From the NCBI RefSeq assembly GCF_039839785.1, contig NZ_JBDOQT010000002.1, forward strand, positions 496,001 to 560,000: 64,000 nucleotides of DNA, read 5' to 3'. This document shows, piece by piece, positions 9,633-16,495 of the stretch (position 1 is the first letter of the stretch; the number at the start of each line of letters is the position of its first letter). The notes beneath the pieces are model-generated. The model did not search any database, was not told the origin of the DNA, and saw only the letters and a program-made list of their open reading frames with translations. Both the position numbers and the translations under genes were made by a program. The DNA is from Pelagibius sp. CAU 1746. GTDB lineage: Bacteria > Pseudomonadota > Alphaproteobacteria > Kiloniellales > Kiloniellaceae.

Positions 9633-10676
9633 ATGAAGCGTGAGGGGACCGTCTTGGCGCTAGCCGCCGAAATCGACAAACAGGCGAAAGGGTCGGCGAA
9701 GAGCGGCCTGGAGCCGCTAAGCGCCCTGGTGACGGACGATCTGCAGGCGGTGAACCGCCTGATCGTCGAGCATATGCAATCGCCGGTGGCCCTGATTCCG
9801 CAGCTCGCCAGCCACATCATCGCCGCCGGCGGCAAGCGGCTGCGCCCCATGCTGACCCTGGCCTCGGCCCGGCTCTGCGGCTACGAGGGCGAGCGCCATC
9901 TGGGCCTGGCCGCCTGCGTGGAGTTCATCCACACCGCCACGCTGCTGCACGACGATGTGGTCGACGCCAGCGACCTGCGCCGCGGGCTGGCTACGGCCAA
10001 CGCCGTCTGGGGCAACAAACCCAGCGTCCTGGTCGGCGATTTCCTGTTCAGCAGGGCCTTCCAGCTGATGGTGGCCGACGGTTCCCTGGACGTGCTGCGC
10101 ATCCTCTCCAACGCCTCGGCGGTGATCGCCGAGGGCGAAGTGCTGCAGTTGATGACCGCCAACGACACGACCTCCGACGAGGCCGCCTATATGCAGGTCA
10201 TCGAGGCCAAGACGGCCGCGCTTTTCGCGGCCGCCTGCCGGGTCGGCGCGGTGGTGGCGGAGCGGCCGGCGGCGGAGGAGGAAGCCTTGGAGCGCTTCGG
10301 CAGCTGCTTCGGCGTCGCCTTCCAACTGGTCGACGACATCCTGGACTACTCCGCCCTGCAAGGCGAGCTGGGCAAAGCCGTGGGAGACGACTTCCGCGAC
10401 GGCAAGATCACCCTGCCGGTTGTCCTCGCCTTCCAGCGGGCCGACGAAGCCGAGCGCGCCTTCTGGCGGCGCTGCCTGGAGGAGCAGGACCACCGGGACG
10501 GCGATCTGGAACAGGCCATCGAATACATGCAGCGCCATGACGCCCTGGCCGACGCCATGGGCCGGGCCCGCGACTACGGGGAAACGGCGCGCCGGGCCCT
10601 CGACGGCTTCGCCGACGGCCCGGCCAAGCAGGCCCTGCTGGATGTGGTGGAGTTCTGCGTCGACCGGGCCTATTGA
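9633..10676 (+). CDS. ispB: Polyprenyl (octaprenyl-type) diphosphate synthase
   Basis: About 347 residues. It condenses isopentenyl diphosphate units onto an allylic primer to make the ubiquinone side chain. The first aspartate-rich motif is LLHDDVVDAS near residue 107 and the second is QLVDDILDY near residue 235. GGKRLRPMLTLASA and GDFLFSRAFQLMV are also family signatures. The ATG at 9633 is used; a TTG at 9624 has a better placed AGGAAG and would add three residues. Chain length cannot be read with certainty; the small residues before the first motif agree with a long-chain (C40-C50) enzyme. The gene is preceded by its own promoter. Confidence 0.93.
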   Translation: MKREGTVLALAAEIDKQAKGSAKSGLEPLSALVTDDLQAVNRLIVEHMQSPVALIPQLASHIIAAGGKRLRPMLTLASARLCGYEGERHLGLAACVEFIHTATLLHDDVVDASDLRRGLATANAVWGNKPSVLVGDFLFSRAFQLMVADGSLDVLRILSNASAVIAEGEVLQLMTANDTTSDEAAYMQVIEAKTAALFAAACRVGAVVAERPAAEEEALERFGSCFGVAFQLVDDILDYSALQGELGKAVGDDFRDGKITLPVVLAFQRADEAERAFWRRCLEEQDHRDGDLEQAIEYMQRHDALADAMGRARDYGETARRALDGFADGPAKQALLDVVEFCVDRAY

Positions 10677-10719
10677 GGCCCCCTGGCCTCGGCCTCCCGC
10701 CACTTCAGGAACGAAGTCC

Positions 10720-10989
10720 TCAGTGTTCCTCCTGCCCCAGGAGATCCTCCTCCAGGGCCTGACGCCACTCGCCCAGCCAGCTCAGCTCGTCGAGGAACAC
10801 CATCAGCTTCACGCAGAGCGCCACGGGATGCGGGATCCGGGATTTCCCGGAGGCCCAGCGGCGCACCGTACGGTCGTTCACTTTCAGTTCCCGGGATAGG
10901 GCCGTCTGCCAGCGCCCAGACCCGTAGAGGCGGGTGCAGAGCTCACGGAGCTGCTCGGCCGACATGCCGTCTTCGTCATCTGTCACCAT
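10720..10989 (-). CDS. Small helix-turn-helix DNA-binding regulator
   Basis: An 89-residue protein. MSAEQLRELCTRLYGSGRWQ leads into ALSRELKVNDRTVRRWASGK, a clear Xre/Cro-like helix-turn-helix with TVRRWASGKSRIP as the recognition region. The C-terminal LCVKLMVFLDELSWLGEWRQ could dimerise. The ATG at 10989 is chosen for its good GAGGGA ribosome site seven bases upstream; an in-frame start 72 bases earlier would run through the putative operator DNA. No toxin partner gene is adjacent, so this is more likely an orphan, autoregulated repressor than an antitoxin. Upstream lie four copies of a 13-base motif (11039-11166), which makes it the best candidate binder. Confidence 0.82.
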   Translation of the reverse strand: MVTDDEDGMSAEQLRELCTRLYGSGRWQTALSRELKVNDRTVRRWASGKSRIPHPVALCVKLMVFLDELSWLGEWRQALEEDLLGQEEH

Positions 10990-11038
10990 AAAAAATCCCT
11001 CAAGGGCGGCGATGCCGCTTCGGCGCCTGAGCAAGCTA

Positions 11039-11166
11039 GGGCAAATTATCCAGTTCCGCAAGAGGAAACGGGCATTTTGTCCAAAACAACAAAGCCACGT
11101 TGGCTATTATGCCCTATTTATGCGTGCAGAATCGCATTTATGGAAGAGAAAGCGGGCATAATAGCC
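11039..11166. promoter_or_regulatory. Four copies of a 13-base operator-like motif GGGCAWWWTRKCC
   Basis: The copies are GGGCAAATTATCC (11039-11051), GGGCATTTTGTCC (11070-11082), the reverse complement of GGGCATAATAGCC (11102-11114) and GGGCATAATAGCC (11154-11166). Centres fall at 11045, 11076, 11108 and 11160, giving steps of 31, 32 and 52 bases, close to three, three and five helical turns. The ends GG...CC and the inner A...T are dyad-symmetric. The first copy contains GATAAT on the minus strand, a possible -10 of the HTH gene. The last two form a 13-base inverted repeat. Short TATTTATG and CATTTATG strings lie between them. Confidence 0.65.
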
Positions 11167-11227
11167 TATTTATGGCTTAATAGCGGCAGTATCTGTAAGT
11201 ATTTTTCCTTGGAAAGATCTTTTTTCA

Positions 11228-11256
11228 TTGACTCGGCTCCGCGGCGTATGTATATT
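11228..11256 (+). promoter_or_regulatory. Near-consensus sigma70 promoter for candidate small RNA
   Basis: TTGACT at 11228-11233 and TATATT at 11251-11256 with a 17-base spacer. This is the strongest promoter-like pair seen in the window, in an AT-rich stretch of an otherwise GC-rich sequence. Transcription would begin near 11263 and meet a terminator at 11371-11400. A longer transcript into the pentapeptide gene would need read-through. Confidence 0.7.
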
Positions 11257-11262
11257 CTAGTC

Positions 11263-11400
11263 ATCGTTCGGAAACAGAGACAAACCCATATCGCATTCCT
11301 GATCTAAGTACTCCGCATCGCATCTCTTGTCTCGTACTTGAAACCGACCGACATCGCATATTCAAGAATTGGGGGTCGATTTATTCGACCCCCTTTTTTT
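11263..11400 (+). ncRNA. Candidate intergenic small RNA, about 138 nt
   Basis: A near-consensus promoter ends at 11256 and a rho-independent terminator ends at 11400, with no convincing coding frame between them. The predicted transcript contains the heptamer AUCGCAU three times (11290-11296, 11317-11323, 11353-11359). The second copy lies in a loop closed by AAGUAC (11306-11311) with GUACUU (11334-11339). The third lies in a loop closed by CUUGAA (11337-11342) with UUCAAG (11361-11366). These two stems share bases and so compete. I cannot match it to a known family such as 6S, SRP or AbcR. Either a trans-acting RNA or a leader of the downstream pentapeptide gene is possible. Confidence 0.6.
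11371..11400 (+). terminator. Strong rho-independent terminator
   Basis: A nine-base perfect stem, GGGGGTCGA (11371-11379) with TCGACCCCC (11385-11393), a five-base loop and seven T residues (11394-11400). The T run exists only on the plus strand, so it ends plus-strand transcription before the pentapeptide gene. Confidence 0.9.
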
Positions 11401-11489
11401 GACCTGAAGGTGGAAACGGGGGCGCCTTCGACTGGAGATCGTTTCAACGCCCCGGCACTGCCGGGCGAAGACAGGTGAGGACATAGGTA

Positions 11490-11993
11490 ATGACCAACCT
11501 ATCTGAGAACGTGACCCGCGACCGTCCGCCGCAAAAGGTTCTGATCGGCGCACGGCTGACGCTGGAGAAGCTGCAACCGGTCCTGGAAGCCCATGCCCGC
11601 TACCGCGCCGGACGGGCCGATGGCCGCCGGACGGTGCTGCTGCGCTGCAATCTCAGGGGCCTGGACCTCTGCGGCATCGATTTGAGCGGCGCCGACCTGG
11701 TCGAGTGCGACTTCCAGGGGTGCAACCTGACGGGGGCCCGCTTCGAGGACGCGACGCTGACCGGTTCCAGCTTCGTCGACAGCCTGCTGAACGCGGCGCG
11801 CTTCACCGGCGCCGACCTGAGCCGTGCCGATTTCCATATGGCCGACCTGCGCGGCAGCGACCTCAGCGAGGCCAACCTGTCGGAGGCGCGCCTGGAAACG
11901 GCGGCCCTGGGCAGCAGCCCGGAATCGGGGCTGCCGACCACCATCGACACCCGGATTCTCGACCGCGTCATGGCCCGGCGCCGGCGCCACTAG
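11490..11993 (+). CDS. Pentapeptide-repeat protein
   Basis: A 167-residue protein. Residues about 50-140 consist of A(D/N)LXX-type pentapeptides such as LDLCGIDLSGADLVECDFQG and ADLSRADFHMADLRGSDLSE, which fold as a right-handed quadrilateral beta-helix. The N-terminal 45 residues are helical and charged (LTLEKLQPVLEAHARYRAG), and the C-terminus ends in a basic VMARRRRH. No signal peptide or membrane segment is seen, so it is probably cytosolic. Qnr-like proteins of this fold bind gyrase, but this one is short and has no clear relation to them; function unknown. It is the last chromosomal gene before the tRNA-Pro element. Confidence 0.88.
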   Translation: MTNLSENVTRDRPPQKVLIGARLTLEKLQPVLEAHARYRAGRADGRRTVLLRCNLRGLDLCGIDLSGADLVECDFQGCNLTGARFEDATLTGSSFVDSLLNAARFTGADLSRADFHMADLRGSDLSEANLSEARLETAALGSSPESGLPTTIDTRILDRVMARRRRH

Positions 11994-12198
11994 GCCGGGG
12001 CGCCCGCGCCAAGGCGCGCCGGTCAATCGCCGGGCGGCCATGCCGCAATCCATCGCATTTAAGGAAAAGGCCCGGAAACACTCCGCATCTCCGGCCTGCG
12101 CGAGAGTCCCAGGCAATTCTGGGCGGTTTCTGGCGCAGGCCGGCGCGAAGAGGCGGATCGCTGGGACAGCATCCCAAGGTCCGCTCCAGGTGCCGGAT

Positions 12199-12243
12199 TG
12201 GTCGGGGAGAGAGGATTCGAACCTCCGGCCCCTACGTCCCGAA
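12199..12243 (-). repeat. Displaced copy of tRNA-Pro 3' end (att-like direct repeat)
   Basis: Identical to 13761-13805 over 45 bases; the match breaks at base 46 (G instead of C) and is lost shortly after. It covers the 3' end, acceptor 3' strand, T-arm and anticodon stem 3' side, but has no 5' half, so it is not a functional tRNA. It marks the left boundary of the element. Confidence 0.9.
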
Positions 12244-12250
12244 GGTAGGT

Positions 12251-12335
12251 TGTCGGAAATGTAGAACGGCGGAAAACCTAGGTTTTCCGCCATTTCTTAT
12301 CCAGATTGTCGGACATTGTCGGACATTATCCGACA
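12251..12335. repeat. TGTCGGA repeats and a 24-base perfect palindrome at the left end
   Basis: TGTCGGA occurs at 12251-12257, 12307-12313 and 12317-12323, and its reverse complement TCCGACA at 12329-12335. A perfect 24-base palindrome lies at 12268-12291, each half being GGCGGAAAACCT. The repeats begin eight bases inside the displaced tRNA copy and recur at the other end of the element, as expected of recombinase arm-type or excision-factor sites. The palindrome has no T run and so is a poor terminator. Confidence 0.6.
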
Positions 12336-12615
12336 CTTTCTGCACCCATAATGGGCCTTTCACCCACAATTTGCGCCATAGAATAAAACAAGAACATATG
12401 TCATTGTAGGCTGCACTGTCTCCGAGCGGGCGGCTTCTCCATGAGCCCTTTAGTGTCGCAAATACGACGTTCGGTCGAAGAGAGTGTCTTGGAGGCAAGA
12501 TGCTCTGTCGAGCTGACTGGATTTGCTGCTCAAAGTCGCGGAATGAACAGGCTTGACAACCTGACAGCAGGCATGCGCCCATTTTCCACTCAGGGGTGTT
12601 GTAGGTGGGGGAATT

Positions 12616-13470
12616 ATGCAAGCTCAGGACGTTCTCTATCCAGAGCCCGTAATAATCAGATACGAGGGACTGGACGCGGAGCGGCACCAAGTGGACTTAG
12701 CGTTGTTGGGTCAATCCCTGCAAGGCGCGTCCAGGCTAATCGGCATCTCCGCGCACATCACGTTAACTGGCCAATATGTCAGGCGCTCGCCAGCCTTCTC
12801 CGTGCGTGTTCTGGCTGGTCAGCCAATCGACGGATGCTATCAGGTCCCGATCTACCTGGTCGGCGCTGTACCCCTTCTACCACTGCTAAGCTCGGCAGGC
12901 CGGGAGGCCGGAAAACGAGCGGTAGAAGCCACCGTGAACTTTATTCTGTCTAAGCTCGGCGGAAACGAGAGTGAGGCGGAGATGGCTATGGAAACGGCAC
13001 AACTTGCCATCCGATCCAACACTGATGTCACGCTCAAGGCAATGGAACTAGCGCAGTCGCTTGCTAAAGCAGGTGAGGATCAGCTACCAGCCGCTAGGCA
13101 GTACGCCGCACCAATTGGGACGTCTGCCAAGACCGCAACTATTGGAGAGCCCAACAAGGCTTTTGTTGTTGATGAGGATGTGCGCAAGCGGCTGGACGAG
13201 AAGCCTGATGAGGTCATTGGCCCGACACAGACCTTTACTGTCCAAGTTTCCGAGCTAGACGTTGTATCTGGCTCTTGCAAGGTAGCACTGGAGCTCGAAG
13301 GGCCAGATTCGCGGCTGGACTGCGACATCGCTGACCCCGTGGTGAGGAGCCCACATAGCCCCTACTCAGAGGCCCTGGACTCGCAGGATTGGATCAAGGT
13401 CGTGGCCAAGCCCCACATAAAGGACGGCGAAGTCGTGAAACTGACCATCTCAGATACTTTGAGCGAGTAG
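12616..13470 (+). CDS. Uncharacterised cargo protein of the tRNA-Pro element
   Basis: A 284-residue protein that I do not recognise with confidence; from memory it resembles an unnamed family (possibly DUF7946/7947). The N-terminal 80 residues look beta-rich: VIIRYEGLDAERHQVDLALL, then LGQSLQGASRLIG and HITLTGQYV. A hydrophobic VPIYLVGAVPLLPLLSS follows near residue 78. Residues 95-155 are helical, with many Ala and Glu. The C-terminal 90 residues again look beta-rich (TFTVQVSELDVVSGSCKVAL, WIKVVAKPHIKDGEVVKLTI). There is no signal peptide and no catalytic motif that I can name. A GGGGG run precedes the ATG. It is the only gene in the element, so it may be a selected cargo, for example a defence or fitness factor. 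Confidence 0.75.
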   Translation: MQAQDVLYPEPVIIRYEGLDAERHQVDLALLGQSLQGASRLIGISAHITLTGQYVRRSPAFSVRVLAGQPIDGCYQVPIYLVGAVPLLPLLSSAGREAGKRAVEATVNFILSKLGGNESEAEMAMETAQLAIRSNTDVTLKAMELAQSLAKAGEDQLPAARQYAAPIGTSAKTATIGEPNKAFVVDEDVRKRLDEKPDEVIGPTQTFTVQVSELDVVSGSCKVALELEGPDSRLDCDIADPVVRSPHSPYSEALDSQDWIKVVAKPHIKDGEVVKLTISDTLSE

Positions 13471-13709
13471 CAGACGGCGCCCGGTCTGCGAACCCTACGA
13501 TACATACCCTCAAGTTTTCAGAAGCCATGCATCACACCGGCAACCAAGTTGCCGGACAAGCCTGCCCGTCATGAGTATGGCGCACATTGACAAGGCGGAT
13601 CGCACCGGCCCCTGTGCCGATGCTGCAAACATTTTTGGATCGCAGGACTAAAAGTGCAAACCGAGCCGAATTGCGCAAGGTTGCACCCACAAATCGCTTT
13701 TTGTTCTAG

Positions 13710-13728
13710 TTCCGACATGGTGTCGGAA
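13710..13728. repeat. Inverted TGTCGGA pair at the right end of the element
   Basis: TTCCGACA (13710-13717), a three-base gap and TGTCGGAA (13721-13728) form an eight-base inverted repeat about 35 bases inside the tRNA boundary. It carries the same heptamer found four times at the left end, so both junctions share a recognition-like motif. The rest of 13471-13760 shows no gene. Confidence 0.6.
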
Positions 13729-13760
13729 GCGAAAAAAGACAAGCGCCGTAACCACTTAAG

Positions 13761-13837
13761 TGGTCGGGGAGAGAGGATTCGAACCTCCGGCCCCTACGTC
13801 CCGAACGTAGTGCTCTACCAGGCTGAGCTACTCCCCG
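13761..13837 (-). tRNA. tRNA-Pro, anticodon CGG
   Basis: The 77-base minus-strand sequence folds as a complete tRNA. The acceptor CGGGGAG pairs with CTCCCCG; the D-arm contains GCTCAGCCTGGTAGAGC; the anticodon stem CTACG/CGTAG encloses loop TTCGGGA, giving anticodon CGG for CCG codons; the T-arm is GGAGG-TTCGAAT-CCTCT; ACCA is encoded at the 3' end. Its 3' half is the integration target of the neighbouring element, which lies on its 3' side, and the duplication leaves the gene intact. Confidence 0.97.
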
Positions 13838-13846
13838 GCGCGGCGG

Positions 13847-13875
13847 GTTATAGCGGCTCCCCTGGCGCATTGCAA
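13847..13875 (-). promoter_or_regulatory. Promoter of tRNA-Pro
   Basis: On the minus strand TTGCAA (13870-13875) and TATAAC (13847-13852) are separated by 17 bases, with the -10 ending nine bases before the mature tRNA 5' end. Good spacing and quality for a stable-RNA promoter. Confidence 0.75.
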
Positions 13876-14155
13876 TCCCGCCGAACAGCCTCCGGCCAAT
13901 TCGCCGGCGCGCGGCTCCTCCTCTCCCCCAAATGGTTAATCGCGGTTAGCCAAAACACCCCCGCTGCGGCGCCTCGTCTTTTCCACGCGCCCCGCACCAC
14001 TGCCCTGTTGACCTGGGGGCGATAATCGGGCGGGATGCTGGCGGCTCCGGACCGCCTTGGCGGCCACTTCCAGACCTGGGCCGCATGCGTCGGGGGAAAA
14101 TCAACTTCGCGAACGAGGGTCCGGTGCCAGACCGAAAATCTGCTCGTGAGGCCAA
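13876..14155. other. Intergenic stretch before the TAXI receptor gene
   Basis: No coding frame with family resemblance, no tRNA-like structure and no clear terminator was found. It must contain the promoter of the TAXI receptor gene at 14156, but no good -35/-10 pair stands out. Confidence 0.5.
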
Positions 14156-15196
14156 ATGAAGGTGGGTCACTGGACGGCCGCCGCCCTGCTGGTCGCGGCG
14201 GCCTGCACGGCTGGCGCCTGGGGGCTCGGCGCCTTCGGGACGGCTGCGGCGCAGGAACTGACACTGTTCCGGATCGGCACCGGCAGCATCGGCGGCACGT
14301 ATTATCCTATCGCCGGACTTGTGGCCCAGGCCATCAGCAACCCCTCGGGCAACTGCGAGAGGGGCGAGACCTGCGGCGTGCCGGGCCTCGTCGCGGTCGC
14401 CCAGTCATCCAGCGGTTCCGTCACCAACGTCAAGGACATCGCCGCCGGCCGGATCGAGTCGGGCTTCGTGCAATCCGATGTCGCCTTCTGGGCCTATAGC
14501 GGAACGGAGGCCTTCCGGGACGAAGGCCGTCAGGGCAATCTGCGCGCCATCGCCAATCTCTATCCCGAGTCCTTTCACATCGTCGTGCGCCGCGACAGCG
14601 GCATCGGCTCCGTCGCCGACCTGCTCGGCAAGCGCGTGGCCTTGGACGAGGTCGGCTCCGGCACCCTCGTCGGCGCTCAACTGGTGCTCAACGCCTTCGG
14701 CCTGACGGACGACACCATCCACGTCGCCTACCTGAAGTCCGACGACGCCATAGAGCGGCTTGTCGCCGGGGACCTCGACGCCTTCTTCCTCGTCGCCGGC
14801 TATCCGGCAAAGGTCATTCAATGGGCAAACGAGAACACGGAAATCGATCTGGTGCCGATTTCCGGGCCCGAGATCAGCACCCTGGTGGAGGGCAATCCCT
14901 TCCTGCACATCGATGAGATCCCCGCCGGCGTCTACGATGGCGTCAGCGGCGTAAAGACCGTGTCGGTCGCCGCGCAGTGGATCACCCGCGACGACGTCAG
15001 CGCCGAAACCGTCTACGGCATTCTCCAATCGTTATGGCGCGGCGACGCGCGGCGCCTGCTCGACCGCGGCCACGCCAAGGGCCGGGTCATTCGTCTGGAA
15101 ACGGCTTTGGAAGGCATCGGAATTCCGCTGCACGACGGCGCCTTGCGCTTCTACCGGGAAATCGGTCTCACCCGGCGCAGCGACGCGAGCCGGTAG
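14156..15196 (+). CDS. TAXI-family TRAP solute receptor
   Basis: A 346-residue periplasmic binding protein. A signal peptide covers about residues 1-33 with probable cleavage after TAAA-QEL. FRIGTGSIGGTYYPIAGLVA is the TAXI hallmark near residue 39; RRDSGIGSVADLLGKRVALD and GSGTLVGAQ follow. TAXI receptors capture organic acids or amino acids and normally hand them to a fused 4TM-12TM TRAP permease. Here the genes downstream are instead a DctP receptor and separate DctQ/DctM permease subunits, so this receptor either works with a permease elsewhere (one is at 22286-24922) or shares this one. A 237-base gap separates it from the dctP gene, arguing for separate transcription. Confidence 0.9.
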   Translation: MKVGHWTAAALLVAAACTAGAWGLGAFGTAAAQELTLFRIGTGSIGGTYYPIAGLVAQAISNPSGNCERGETCGVPGLVAVAQSSSGSVTNVKDIAAGRIESGFVQSDVAFWAYSGTEAFRDEGRQGNLRAIANLYPESFHIVVRRDSGIGSVADLLGKRVALDEVGSGTLVGAQLVLNAFGLTDDTIHVAYLKSDDAIERLVAGDLDAFFLVAGYPAKVIQWANENTEIDLVPISGPEISTLVEGNPFLHIDEIPAGVYDGVSGVKTVSVAAQWITRDDVSAETVYGILQSLWRGDARRLLDRGHAKGRVIRLETALEGIGIPLHDGALRFYREIGLTRRSDASR

Positions 15197-15433
15197 CCTA
15201 TCTGAGGCCACCGCGCCCCGGTATACGGCGCGGAATCGACCACCTCTCCGCGACCCCGAAATCCCCTTTGAGTTGCTGTGCTTTGCACTTGTTCGGCGCG
15301 AAGCCATGGGCTAGCTTCGATGAGCTTTGGTGCAACTGCGAAATCGAACCCGGTTGTCCCAAAGGGGGAAACGAACAATGCCCGTCAAACAAAAATCATG
15401 GCGGGTGCGAAATGAACGGGAGGACTTATTCGA

Positions 15434-16495
15434 ATGCGCATCCGCAGGACGATGAAGCTCGCCGTCTCGGCGCTGACGTTGGGGGCCGTCCTGGCCTTTG
15501 GCAGCGTCGGCGACGCCACGGCCCAGGACAAGCGTGTCCGCTGGAACATGGCGAGCGCTTACGGCAGCAAACTCACTCAGCTCGGCACCCTCGGCGTGCG
15601 GCTGTCCGAGCAGATGGAGGCCGTCTCCGGCGGCTCGCTGCGTTTCAAGTTCTTCGAGCCCGGCGCCCTGGTTCCGGCCCTCGAGATGTTCGATGCCATT
15701 TCGGCCGGTTCCATCGATGCCGGCTGGTCGACCCCGGGGTACTGGACCGGCAAGAACGAGGCCTTCGCCCTCTTCGCCGCCGTCCCCTTCGGACCGAGCG
15801 CCGGCGAATACCTGGGCTGGTACTATCATGGCGGCGGCAAGGAGCTTTTTGACGAGCTCTACGCCGAGTACGGCATCAAGTCCGTCATGTGCGGCGTCAT
15901 CGCGCCGGAAGCTTCCGGCTGGTTCCGCAAGGAGATCAAGAGCACCGACGACCTCAAGGGCCTGAAGATGCGCTTCTTCGGCCTGGGCGCAAAGGTCATG
16001 GAAAAGATGGGCGTCTCCACGCAGCTGCTGGCCGGCGGCGACATCTTCCCGGCGCTGGAGCGCGGTTCGATCGACGCCACCGAGTTCTCCATGCCCGCCA
16101 TCGACCTGAACCTCGGCTTCTATCAGGTCGCCAAGCACTACTACTTCCCGGGCTGGCACCAGCAGTCGACCCTGTTCGACCTGATGATGAACAAGGAGAA
16201 GTACGACGCGCTCTCCGACACGCAGAAGGCGCAGATCGAAGCCGTTTGCGGCGCCAACATCACCGCCGGCCTGGCCGAGGGTGAAGCCATCCAGGGCGCG
16301 GCTCTGGCGGAATTGAAAGAGAAGGGCGTCACCATCCACCGCTGGCCGCCGGAAATCCTGGACGAACTGCGGGTCGCCTGGAACGACGTCGCGGCCGAGC
16401 TGGCCGCCTCCAACCCCACCTTCAAAAAGGTCTGGGATTCGCTCTCTGCCTATCGTGAGCAGTACAAGATCTGGGGCGACCTGGGCTATCTGTGA
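15434..16495 (+). CDS. dctP: TRAP transporter DctP-family substrate-binding protein
   Basis: A 353-residue periplasmic receptor with a signal peptide over about residues 1-30 (cleavage near ATAQ-DKR). WNMASAYGSKLTQLGTLGVR, FDAISAGSIDAGWSTPGYW and the LKGLKMRFFGLGAKVMEKMG block are typical of the DctP family; the conserved Arg in KMRFFG usually binds the substrate carboxylate. The protein resembles the subgroup receiving 2-oxo acids or longer carboxylates, but the ligand is not readable. It is followed by a hairpin region and then dctQ and dctM, forming a complete TRAP system. Confidence 0.93.
   Translation: MRIRRTMKLAVSALTLGAVLAFGSVGDATAQDKRVRWNMASAYGSKLTQLGTLGVRLSEQMEAVSGGSLRFKFFEPGALVPALEMFDAISAGSIDAGWSTPGYWTGKNEAFALFAAVPFGPSAGEYLGWYYHGGGKELFDELYAEYGIKSVMCGVIAPEASGWFRKEIKSTDDLKGLKMRFFGLGAKVMEKMGVSTQLLAGGDIFPALERGSIDATEFSMPAIDLNLGFYQVAKHYYFPGWHQQSTLFDLMMNKEKYDALSDTQKAQIEAVCGANITAGLAEGEAIQGAALAELKEKGVTIHRWPPEILDELRVAWNDVAAELAASNPTFKKVWDSLSAYREQYKIWGDLGYL

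Larger units (their letters stand above)
12199..13805. mobile_element. Small integrated element at tRNA-Pro (remnant or satellite island)
   Basis: A 45-base stretch at 12199-12243 exactly repeats the 3' half of the intact tRNA-Pro(CGG), including CCA, T-arm, variable region and part of the anticodon arm, found at 13761-13805. This is the layout left by site-specific integration into a tRNA 3' end: the tRNA is restored at one side and the displaced copy lies at the other. The DNA between is less GC-rich and differs in codon use from its neighbours, and holds one gene (12616-13470). No integrase is visible, so the element is either decayed or moved in trans. Confidence 0.75.

Noticed and set aside
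10720-10989. Antitoxin of a toxin-antitoxin pair
   Set aside because: No toxin-like gene lies on either side in the same direction; an orphan regulator is the simpler reading.
11490-11993. A Qnr-type quinolone resistance protein
   Set aside because: The repeat region is too short and lacks the loops of Qnr proteins; only the general fold is shared.
12199-12260. A second tRNA-Pro gene
   Set aside because: Only the 3' half matches; the D-arm and 5' acceptor strand are absent, so it is a displaced repeat, not a tRNA gene.
12232-12690. A possible integrase remnant on the minus strand of the element
   Set aside because: The 152-codon frame lacks the Arg, His and Tyr boxes of tyrosine recombinases and any serine-recombinase motif; it looks like chance.
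13654-14025. A plus-strand frame containing GRGERIRTSGPYVP
   Set aside because: This peptide is simply the translation of antisense tRNA sequence, a known source of false protein predictions.
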